Below the pieces are notes generated by a model. That model was not told the origin of the DNA. It did not search any database and saw only the letters and a program-made list of their open reading frames with translations. The position numbers were made by a program, and so were the translations under genes. Below, in pieces: positions 7,501-13,945 of a DNA stretch of 17,790 nt. Source of the stretch: Ruminococcaceae bacterium UBA7075 (GTDB taxonomy: Bacteria; Bacillota; Clostridia; Oscillospirales; Acutalibacteraceae); NCBI GenBank assembly GCA_002493635.1, contig DKZL01000060.1, positions 1 to 17,790 on the forward strand, in the 5' to 3' direction. Position 1 is the stretch's first letter, and every line of letters begins with the position of its first letter.

Positions 7501-8271
7501 GGTCAGGTGCTCGAGGTTCACCTCGGATATGCAGCAAAGGCACTTGGCTGGAAGATTATGACGCCTGTATTCGACGGCGCTCATGAGCAGGATATTTTTG
7601 CTGCACTCAAAGACGCTGGTTACAGCGAGGACGGTAAGACATGGCTTGTTGACGGCAGAACGGGCGAGCGTTTTGATAACCCCGTAACAGTCGGATATAT
7701 GTATTACCTCAAGCTGCATCACCTTGTTGATGAAAAAATCCACGCAAGAAGTACAGGTCCTTACTCACTTGTTACGCAGCAGCCTCTCGGCGGTAAGGCT
7801 CAGTTCGGCGGTCAGCGTTTTGGTGAGATGGAAGTTTGGGCACTTGAGGCTTACGGTGCTGCATATACACTTCAGGAAATTCTTACTGTTAAATCGGACG
7901 ACGTTGTAGGTCGTGTTAAGACCTATGAGTCAATAGTAAAGGGTCAGAACATTCCTGCTCCGGGCATTCCTGAATCATTCAGAGTTCTTATTAAGGAACT
8001 CCAGTCGCTTTCTCTTGATGTTCGTGTTCTTGACTATAACGAGAATGAGATAGACATTAAGCAGAAATTTGAGGAAGATGAAGAGATTACTTCATCAGCA
8101 TCTTCAGCATCAGAATTTGAGGAAGACAGTGTAATGACATCAATGGATGGATACACACTTGACGAGGGCGGCGAAGAAGGCAATATGTTTGATGAGTCAC
8201 TGCTTTCAGATTCAGAAAATTCAGATGATTTGTTTGATTTTGAAGACGGTTTTGACAGTGAAGATATGTAA
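4540..8271 (+). CDS. rpoB: DNA-directed RNA polymerase subunit beta
   Basis: The 1243-aa protein is the beta subunit of core RNA polymerase, forming with beta' the active-site cleft and the rifamycin pocket. AAGGAG (4524-4529) lies 10 nt before the ATG. Recognisable landmarks are [20 protein letters not shown] in the N-terminal lobe, the rifampicin region at 487-515, [14 protein letters not shown] after it, and [12 protein letters not shown] (941-952) with the active-site lysines K943 and K951. The main rifampicin-contact residues are of the sensitive type (D498, H508, R511, S513, equal to E. coli D516, H526, R529, S531), but P492 replaces the usual Gln (E. coli Q510). The last 67 residues (1177-1243) form an acidic, Ser-rich tail, probably disordered. 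rpoC follows after 14 nt in the same operon. Confidence 0.99.
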   Translation: [1243 protein letters not shown]

Positions 8272-8285
8272 GGAGGAAGAAGAAT

Positions 8286-11200
8286 ATGATAGATAATAAT
8301 GCTTTTGATTCAATTAAAATCGGTCTTGCTTCCCCAAAGCAGATTAGAGAATGGTCATTCGGCGAGGTTACAAAGCCTGAAACCATTAACTATCGTACAC
8401 TAAAGCCTGAACGTGAGGGTTTGTTCTGCGAGCGTATTTTCGGACCTACAAAGGACTGGGAATGTCATTGCGGAAAGTACAAGAGAATTCGCTTCAAAGG
8501 CAAGATTTGTGACCGCTGCGGCGTTGAGGTTACACGCTCAAAGGTAAGAAGAGAGCGTATGGGTCATATTGAGCTTGCTGCTCCGGTTTCACATATCTGG
8601 TACTTCAAGGGTATTCCGTCAAGAATAGCTCTTATGCTTGATATTTCTCCGAAGCTCCTTGAAAGTGTACTTTATTTTTCACAGTATATTGTAATTAATC
8701 CGGGTGACTGCCGTGACCTTGAAAAATATCAGGGCTTGTCAGAATCCGAATATAATGATATGAGAGAGAAGTATGACAATGACTTTGAGGCAGGTATGGG
8801 TGCCGAGTCGATTAAAAAACTTCTCGAAGAAATTGACCTTGATGCGCTTTCCGCTTCAATCCGTGAGGAGCTGGAAACAGCTTCGGGTCAGAAGAGAGTT
8901 CGTCTTTTAAAGCGTCTTGATGTTGTTGACAGCTTCAGAATGTCGGGCAACAGACCTGAGTGGATGATTATGGATGTAGTTCCTGTAATTCCGCCGGATA
9001 TTCGTCCGATGGTTCAGCTTGACGGCGGACGTTTTGCAACATCTGACCTTAATGACCTTTATCGTCGTGTAATTAACAGAAACAACCGTCTTAAAAAGCT
9101 TCTTGAACTCAATGCGCCTGAAATTATCATCCGCAACGAGAAGAGAATGCTACAGGAATCTGTTGACGCACTTATTGACAATGGCAGAAGAGGCAGACCT
9201 GTTACAGGACCTAACAACAGACCGCTCAAGTCACTTTCCGATATGCTTAAGGGTAAGCAGGGACGCTTCCGTCAGAACCTTCTCGGTAAGCGTGTTGACT
9301 ACTCGGGACGTTCTGTTATCGTTGTAGGCCCTGAGCTAAAGATGTATCAGTGCGGTCTTCCTAAGGAAATGGCACTTGAACTCTTTAAACCTTTTGTTAT
9401 GAAACGCCTTGTAGAAACCAAGGCTGAACAGAATATAAAATCAGCAAGAAAGGCTGTTGAGCGTGCAAAGGATAATGTATGGGATGCACTTGAGGTTGTA
9501 ATCAAGGGTCACCCTGTTCTCCTTAACCGTGCTCCTACACTTCACCGTCTTGGCATTCAGGCATTCGAGCCTGTACTTGTTGAAGGTCGTGCTCTTAAGC
9601 TTCATCCTTTGGCTTGTACCGCTTATAATGCCGACTTCGACGGCGACCAGATGGCTGTACACGTTCCGCTTTCTGCTGAAGCACAGGCTGAAGCAAGATT
9701 TTTGATGCTTGCAGCAGGCAACCTGCTTAAGCCATCTGACGGTCAGCCTGTAACCGTTCCTACACAGGATATGATTCTCGGCTCTTATTATCTTACACTT
9801 GACAAAGACGGTGAAAAGGGCGAGGGCAAGGTGTTCCGTGATGTTGACGAAGTAATGATGGCTTATCAGACAGGCATTATTGAGCTTCATTCAAAAATTA
9901 AGGTTCGCCGTGAAATGGAGATTAACGGCAAGCTTGAATCAGGCATTGTTGACACAACAATCGGTAAGATTATTTTTAATAATCCGATACCGCAGGATTT
10001 GGGTTTTGTTGACCGTTCAATTCCCGAAAACCGTTTTAAATTTGAGGTTGACTTCCTTGTAGGCAAGTCAGGCCTTAAGAAGATTATAGATAAGTGCTAC
10101 ACAATCCACGGCACAGCAAAGACAAGCGAGGTTCTTGATAATATCAAGGCTCAGGGTTATAAGTATTCTACAAAGGGCGCTATCACGGTTGCCGTTTGTG
10201 ATGCGGTTATCCCGCCTGCAAAGCAGGAGATTATCGCTAAAGCTGAGGAAGAAGTAGACGTAATCCGTGATGAGTTTATGATGGGTCTTCGTTCAAATGA
10301 GGAGCGTTATGAAGAAGTTCTCCGCATTTGGGAAAAGGCTACAAACGATGTTACAGACGCACTTCAGAAAAACCTTGACAGATATAATCCAATCTTTATG
10401 ATGGCTGATTCCGGTGCCCGTGGTAGTATGAGTCAGATCAGACAGCTTGCCGGTATGCGTGGACTTATTGCCAATACATCAGGTAAGACAATCGAAATCC
10501 CAATCAGAGCTAACTACCGTGAAGGTCTTAACATTCTCGAATACTTTATTTCATCCCGTGGTGCCCGTAAGGGTCTTGCTGATACAGCGCTCAGAACAGC
10601 CGACTCAGGTTATCTTACACGTCGACTTGTTGATGTATCGCAGGAGGTTATTATTCGTGAGGATGACTGCGGTACAAATGACGGCCTTGAGGTATTTGAC
10701 ATCAAGGCAGGCGAAACAAATGTTATCGAAGGTATGCACGAACGTCTTATCGGTCGTTACCTCGTTGATGATTTCTGTGACTCAAACGGAAATGTCCTTG
10801 TTTCAAAGGATGTTATGATGGGTGATAAAGAGGCTGATATTATCGTTGAAAGCGGTGTTGAGAGCATCAAGATTCGTTCAGTGCTCTCCTGCCGTGCAAA
10901 ACACGGTGCGTGCCGCAAGTGCTACGGTTCAAACCTTGCAAACCGTCAGCCTGTTACAGTCGGCGAAGCTGTTGGTATTATTGCTGCACAGTCAATCGGT
11001 GAGCCTGGTACACAGCTTACAATGAGAACATTCCACACCGGCGGTGTTGCATCTGCCGAAGATATTACACAGGGTCTTCCGAGAGTTGAAGAGCTGTTTG
11101 AAGCACGTAAACCTAAGAGCCTTGCTATCATAAGTGAAATTGACGGTGAGGTAAGATTTGAAGAGATTAAGCGTGCTCGTCATGCCGTTATCTTCAACAA

Positions 11201-11882
11201 GGAAACAGGCGACGAAAGAGCTTATCTCATTCCGTTCGGTTTCCGTGTTAAGGTTCAGGAAGGTCAGCAGATTAAGAAGGGTGACAAGATTACCGACGGT
11301 GCAGTTAATCCGCATGATATTCTTGACATTCTCGGTCCTGACGCAGTAATGAACTATCTTATCTCTGAGGTTCAGTCAACATACCGCTTACAGGGTGTTG
11401 AAATCAACGATAAGCACATTGAGGTTATCGTTCGTCAGATGATGCGCAAGGTAAGAGTTGACGATGCAGGCGATACAGGATTTATGGCTGGTCAGACCTA
11501 TGACAAGAACGAAGTTCTCTATGAGAACAGAATGATTAAAAAACGTATTGCCGCAGGAGAAGAGGGACTCAGAGAAGCAGAGTTTACACAGCTTCTCCTC
11601 GGTATCACAAAGGCTGCTCTTGCAACAGACAGCTTCCTTTCAGCTGCATCATTCCAGGAAACAACAAGAGTTCTTACAGATGCCGCAATCAAGGGCAAAA
11701 AGGATCCGCTTGTTGGTCTTAAGGAAAATGTTATTATCGGTAAGCTTATCCCTGCCGGAACAGGTATGAAGCGATATTCAAATGTTCAGCTTGAGAGCAA
11801 CTCTGTTTCTGATGCCGTTACAGATGAATCTGTAAATGTTTATGAAGAGGTTGCTGGCTTTAATGAATCATCAGCCGAGTAA
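8286..11882 (+). CDS. rpoC: DNA-directed RNA polymerase subunit beta'
   Basis: The 1198-aa protein is the catalytic beta' subunit. Landmarks in order are the N-terminal zinc ribbon (C60, C62, C75, C78), the catalytic loop NADFDGDQ with Mg-binding D450, D452 and D454, the second zinc site (C795, C869, C876, C879), and GEPGTQLTMRTFHTGG spanning the trigger-loop start. Size and architecture match other Bacillota beta' subunits, without large lineage insertions. AGGAGG (8271-8276) overlaps the rpoB stop codon and lies 9 nt before the start, so the two genes are translated from one message in tandem. Two hairpins end the transcript at 11928 and 11994. Confidence 0.99.
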   Translation: MIDNNAFDSIKIGLASPKQIREWSFGEVTKPETINYRTLKPEREGLFCERIFGPTKDWECHCGKYKRIRFKGKICDRCGVEVTRSKVRRERMGHIELAAPVSHIWYFKGIPSRIALMLDISPKLLESVLYFSQYIVINPGDCRDLEKYQGLSESEYNDMREKYDNDFEAGMGAESIKKLLEEIDLDALSASIREELETASGQKRVRLLKRLDVVDSFRMSGNRPEWMIMDVVPVIPPDIRPMVQLDGGRFATSDLNDLYRRVINRNNRLKKLLELNAPEIIIRNEKRMLQESVDALIDNGRRGRPVTGPNNRPLKSLSDMLKGKQGRFRQNLLGKRVDYSGRSVIVVGPELKMYQCGLPKEMALELFKPFVMKRLVETKAEQNIKSARKAVERAKDNVWDALEVVIKGHPVLLNRAPTLHRLGIQAFEPVLVEGRALKLHPLACTAYNADFDGDQMAVHVPLSAEAQAEARFLMLAAGNLLKPSDGQPVTVPTQDMILGSYYLTLDKDGEKGEGKVFRDVDEVMMAYQTGIIELHSKIKVRREMEINGKLESGIVDTTIGKIIFNNPIPQDLGFVDRSIPENRFKFEVDFLVGKSGLKKIIDKCYTIHGTAKTSEVLDNIKAQGYKYSTKGAITVAVCDAVIPPAKQEIIAKAEEEVDVIRDEFMMGLRSNEERYEEVLRIWEKATNDVTDALQKNLDRYNPIFMMADSGARGSMSQIRQLAGMRGLIANTSGKTIEIPIRANYREGLNILEYFISSRGARKGLADTALRTADSGYLTRRLVDVSQEVIIREDDCGTNDGLEVFDIKAGETNVIEGMHERLIGRYLVDDFCDSNGNVLVSKDVMMGDKEADIIVESGVESIKIRSVLSCRAKHGACRKCYGSNLANRQPVTVGEAVGIIAAQSIGEPGTQLTMRTFHTGGVASAEDITQGLPRVEELFEARKPKSLAIISEIDGEVRFEEIKRARHAVIFNKETGDERAYLIPFGFRVKVQEGQQIKKGDKITDGAVNPHDILDILGPDAVMNYLISEVQSTYRLQGVEINDKHIEVIVRQMMRKVRVDDAGDTGFMAGQTYDKNEVLYENRMIKKRIAAGEEGLREAEFTQLLLGITKAALATDSFLSAASFQETTRVLTDAAIKGKKDPLVGLKENVIIGKLIPAGTGMKRYSNVQLESNSVSDAVTDESVNVYEEVAGFNESSAE

Positions 11883-11927
11883 TTTATAGCAGGTTATTTT
11901 AATTAAGGCATAAATCAATCATAAATT

Positions 11928-11964
11928 AAGGCACATTGCTTATTTTTCAAGCAATGTGCCTTTT
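11928..11964 (+). terminator. Primary rpoBC terminator
   Basis: A perfect 14-bp stem, AAGGCACATTGCTT (11928-11941) and AAGCAATGTGCCTT (11949-11962), with a 7-nt loop and a TTTT tail. The left flank is AT-rich, so it may also slow minus-strand transcripts arriving from the XRE operon. The decamer AATTAAGGCA at its foot (11924-11933) also occurs at 11901-11910. Confidence 0.85.
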
Positions 11965-11993
11965 AGCATTATTAATAAATTTAAATTGCTGTC

Positions 11994-12030
11994 TTTTACT
12001 AAGCAAAAGTAGTTTAGTAAAATTTTATTT
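11994..12030 (+). terminator. Second, weaker rpoBC terminator
   Basis: TTTTACTAA (11994-12002) pairs with TTAGTAAAA (12014-12022), loop 11 nt, followed by TTTTATTT. The stem is AT-rich and therefore weaker than the one at 11928; it probably acts as a backup. On the minus strand the flanks give little U-run. Confidence 0.5.
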
Positions 12031-12063
12031 AACGCAGAGTAAAAATATATTGGACTTTTATAA

Positions 12064-12261
12064 TCATTCAGCATCCCAGAACAGCTCGTCAAGCGTTTTT
12101 CCAAGCACCTTGCAAATCTGAATGCAAAGGTTGATTGTGGGGTTGTAGTCACCCTTTTCGATTGAATTAATTGTCTGGCGGGAAACTCCCACTCGGTTTG
12201 CAAGCTCCTGCTGTGACAAATCAAGAGCGGCTCTCGCACTTTTTAATTTCAGATTTTTCAT
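12064..12261 (-). CDS. Small XRE/Cro-CI family regulator
   Basis: The 65-aa protein is almost entirely one helix-turn-helix domain: LSQQELANRVGVSRQTINSI (residues 15-34) followed by EKGDYNPTINLCIQICKVLGKTLDELF. It ends FWDAE and has no effector domain. Its ATG overlaps the stop of the upstream membrane-protein gene (ATGA, 12258-12261), so translation is coupled. In Bacillota, such minimal regulators commonly pair with a small integral membrane protein and repress their shared promoter. The 18-bp imperfect dyad at 12815-12832 is the likely binding site. Targets beyond its own operon are unknown. Confidence 0.9.
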   Translation of the reverse strand: MKNLKLKSARAALDLSQQELANRVGVSRQTINSIEKGDYNPTINLCIQICKVLGKTLDELFWDAE

Positions 12262-12767
12262 TCTTCAACCAACTCTTTCTTTTCATTATGTTTGTCAATA
12301 ATAACTTTTATTATAATCATAAAGCAAATTACCGTCAAAAAAACAGCACAGATAAGGTTGAGCAGGAAAGCTTCAGGTGTGTCACCGTCCATAACATTAA
12401 TAAAGAAACACACATAATTGATTATTGCAACAAATGATATAAACAATGAAAATTTAAAAGGCTTGGAATTCAAGGAAAGATATGCATCATTAAAAATAGC
12501 ATATCCTGCAAAGCAAACAATACCAAAGCACAAGCCGATAAAATTCATATCTATTATGGGAAGCCATTCGCCTATTTCCATACAAATAAAGCCGTTGATA
12601 ATGAAGTAGGCAAACATTGCAAAAAAGCCGAATTTATATGCCACACCTTGTATTGCTTTCTGGCGTTCATCATATTGCCCTCGACATTTTCTCTTGATTG
12701 ATATAAGACTGACTATTGCAACAATTAAAATTCCAACAATAAAACCAATATAAAAAGCTGTACTCAT
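12258..12767 (-). CDS. Five-TM membrane protein with a YDERQ motif, partner of the XRE regulator
   Basis: The 169-aa protein has hydrophobic helices at about 4-24, 43-63, 73-95, 105-125 and 134-155, and a charged C-terminal tail (HNEKKELVEE). Between the first two helices is the cytoplasmic-looking segment KRKCRGQYDERQKAIQG; Y-D-E-R-Q motifs of this kind occur in uncharacterised membrane families paired with small HTH regulators (DUF2178/DUF3796-like; the exact family is not certain). AGGAGG-type Shine-Dalgarno GGAGG (12775-12779) lies 7 nt before the start. The gene overlaps the XRE regulator by 4 nt. Its function is unknown; sequestration or signalling to the regulator is a guess from the pairing. 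Confidence 0.8.
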   Translation of the reverse strand: MSTAFYIGFIVGILIVAIVSLISIKRKCRGQYDERQKAIQGVAYKFGFFAMFAYFIINGFICMEIGEWLPIIDMNFIGLCFGIVCFAGYAIFNDAYLSLNSKPFKFSLFISFVAIINYVCFFINVMDGDTPEAFLLNLICAVFLTVICFMIIIKVIIDKHNEKKELVEE

Positions 12768-12814
12768 AACATTTCCTCCGATAAAAATTAATTTTGGATA
12801 TTAGTAATGTATTT

Positions 12815-12868
12815 CAAGGTGTCGACCCCTTGCATAATTATAATAGCACTCACATTACATTATGTCAA
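12815..12868 (-). promoter_or_regulatory. Promoter and operator-like dyad of the membrane-protein/XRE operon
   Basis: On the minus strand there is a perfect TTGACA (12868-12863), a 17-bp spacer and TATTAT (12845-12840). At the expected start of transcription lies CAAGGTGTCGACCCCTTG (12815-12832), an imperfect palindrome centred on GTCGAC with one mismatched pair. A repressor bound there would block initiation, in keeping with autoregulation by the XRE protein. Confidence 0.6.
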
Positions 12869-12901
12869 GTATATTTTACAAAAAATCAAGTTTTTTTACT
12901 T

Positions 12902-12992
12902 TATAAAAACCGCTCGGAAACAGTCGGGTATAAAAGTGGGTTTTTATATGGTTCTGTCTGCCCGGATAGGTGCAGCCCACTGGCTGCTTTTT
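12902..12992 (+). other. Candidate structured RNA ending in an intrinsic terminator
   Basis: Three pairings can be drawn. First, TATAAAAACC (12902-12911) with GGTTTTTATA (12939-12948), 10 bp perfect. Second, AGTGGG (12935-12940) with CCCACT (12976-12981). Third, GCAGCC (12972-12977) with GGCTGC (12982-12987), a tight hairpin followed by TTTTT. The second excludes both others, an arrangement reminiscent of attenuators. No convincing plus-strand promoter was found and no plus-strand gene follows, so the segment could be a small RNA, a transcript end or a mobile relic. Confidence 0.3.
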
Positions 12993-13129
12993 ATCTCCGC
13001 TATAAAAGTTTTATAAATATTATAATGCAGTATCCCGAAGTTTGAACTACTGTTGTAAGGTAAACATCATTTTTACTTTTATTCACAAGTTGGTGAATGA
13101 ATAATATGCAGTATCACGCTGTTTTCTAC

Positions 13130-13166
13130 AAAGTAAGAAAAGCACCTGCCATTCGACAGATGCTTT
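13130..13166 (-). terminator. Terminator of the toxin-antitoxin operon
   Basis: On the minus strand AAAGCATCTG (13166-13157) pairs with CAGGTGCTTT (13148-13139), a 10-bp stem with one G-U pair and an 8-nt loop, running into TTTTCTTAC. It begins 9 nt beyond the restored toxin stop codon, which supports 13175 as the original gene end. Confidence 0.7.
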
Positions 13167-13174
13167 GATAACAT

Positions 13175-13491
13175 TTATTCAACTGTTTCGCATAACTGTT
13201 TGCTGATGTCACGTCCTCCATAAATAATGCGGACAATCGTTACAACTGACTTTTGGATCAGATAGAAAACCAAATGTCAATCGGAAAATATCGTACACCT
13301 TGACTGTTCCACGGTTCATATTCGTATAATTTGAAACGCTCCGGCATTTTCTCTAAAGAGCGGATTGATTTTATAATTTTGCCAATTAGCTTTGAGGCTG
13401 TATCAGGCACAAGCAGTTCATATGCAATATATTCATATATGCTCTGTAAATCCAGCCGTGCCTTTTCTGAATAATTTACAGTATAATTCAT
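13175..13491 (-). pseudogene. RelE/ParE-type toxin gene with a frameshift
   Basis: The first 77 codons (13491-13258) read as a RelE/ParE-superfamily toxin: MNYTVNYSEKARLDLQSIYE, then a helical region and EYEPWNSQGVRYFPID, and stop prematurely as IWFSI. Shifting frame at about 13273-13278 restores the expected end, LVFYLIQKSVVTIVRIIYGG, then RDISKQLCETVE and a TAA at 13175-13177. One missing base accounts for the frame; the repaired protein would be about 105 aa, the normal family length. Active members are ribosome-dependent mRNA nucleases or gyrase poisons. Without the strands and the GGRD end this product is probably inactive. The start overlaps the antitoxin stop by 4 nt (ATGA), and AAGGA (13502-13506) lies 10 nt upstream. 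A sequencing indel is the main alternative. Confidence 0.75.
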
Positions 13492-13793
13492 ATGCCGTAA
13501 ATCCTTCTCATTTCATCTTCAACGGATTCAGCCGAATAAACTCTGCCTGCTTTTATATCGTCCATACCTTTTTGCATTTCTTCATCAAACTGCTCCTTTG
13601 TAAGTGAGTCTATTGCAAGCGGTTTGTTTACGGGAAGTTTCATTTCAAAAGGAATTCCTCTCTGCATTACAACCTGTCTTAAAAACATACCAATAGCATT
13701 TGACATTGGTATGCCCAACTGTTCAAGCACTTGCTCAGCCTGTTCCTTTATTTCAGGTTCTATTCGTGCAAATACATTTGATGTTCTTGCCAT
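13488..13793 (-). CDS. RelB/DinJ-family antitoxin
   Basis: The preferred start is the ATG at 13793 (101 aa, MARTSNVFARIEPEIKEQAE). The in-frame ATG at 13802 directly abuts the AAGGAG and cannot use it, whereas 13793 lies 9 nt from it. Residues 1-50 form the ribbon-helix-helix DNA-binding and dimerisation part (LGIPMSNAIGMFLRQVVMQR, then GIPFEMKLP), as in DinJ/RelB proteins. The C-terminal half (about 60-101), rich in acidic residues and lysine, is the toxin-binding region. It precedes and overlaps the toxin gene by 4 nt. The protein likely represses its own promoter through the dyads at 13829-13855. It appears intact although its toxin partner is frameshifted. Confidence 0.9.
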   Translation of the reverse strand: MARTSNVFARIEPEIKEQAEQVLEQLGIPMSNAIGMFLRQVVMQRGIPFEMKLPVNKPLAIDSLTKEQFDEEMQKGMDDIKAGRVYSAESVEDEMRRIYGI

Positions 13794-13813
13794 ATCAATC
13801 ATCTCCTTTATAC

Positions 13814-13855
13814 ATTATAAGCAATTATCTTGCAAAATGCAAGCGTATTGCAATA
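13814..13855 (-). promoter_or_regulatory. Toxin-antitoxin promoter with two operator-like dyads
   Basis: On the minus strand the -10 is TATAAT (13819-13814), with a weak -35 TTGCAT (13842-13837) 17 bp upstream. A perfect dyad CTTGCA-AAA-TGCAAG (13829-13843) covers the -35 and spacer, and a second palindrome TATTGCAATA (13846-13855) abuts it. Tandem dyads over the -35 fit cooperative autorepression by a ribbon-helix-helix antitoxin. Confidence 0.6.
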
Positions 13856-13879
13856 ATATAATAGATTTTTAAGTAAAAG

Positions 13880-13912
13880 TACCCCAAGCAGATTATAATT
13901 CTGCTTGGGGTA
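13880..13912 (-). terminator. nifJ terminator
   Basis: A perfect 13-bp stem, TACCCCAAGCAGA (13880-13892) and TCTGCTTGGGGTA (13900-13912), with a 7-nt loop. On the minus strand it is followed by CTTTTACTT. It lies 34 nt past the nifJ stop and just upstream of the antitoxin promoter, separating the two transcripts. Confidence 0.8.
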
Positions 13913-13945
13913 AAATTATTTATTAAGTTTTATTTGTTAAGTAAA

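Larger units (their letters stand above)
12768..13138. other. Gene-free region with a structured segment
   Basis: About 370 bp between the membrane-protein gene and the toxin-antitoxin terminator. It contains the XRE-operon promoter (12815-12868), the structured segment at 12902-12992, a TATAAAA-G-TTTTATA palindrome (13001-13015), a hairpin ATTCAC/GTGAAT (13081-13098), and two copies of ATGCAGTATC (13025-13034 and 13106-13115). Overlapping plus-strand open frames here lack start signals and are not supported as genes. Confidence 0.6.

Noticed and set aside
9441..9890. 149-codon antisense open frame within rpoC
   Set aside because: It lies wholly opposite a highly conserved, certain coding sequence and has no recognisable protein features; it is a codon-bias shadow.
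12794..13045. Two overlapping plus-strand open frames (69 and 83 codons)
   Set aside because: Neither has a ribosome-binding site; the longer begins at a TTG, they overlap in different frames, and the sequence shows RNA-like pairing and a terminator instead of coding character.
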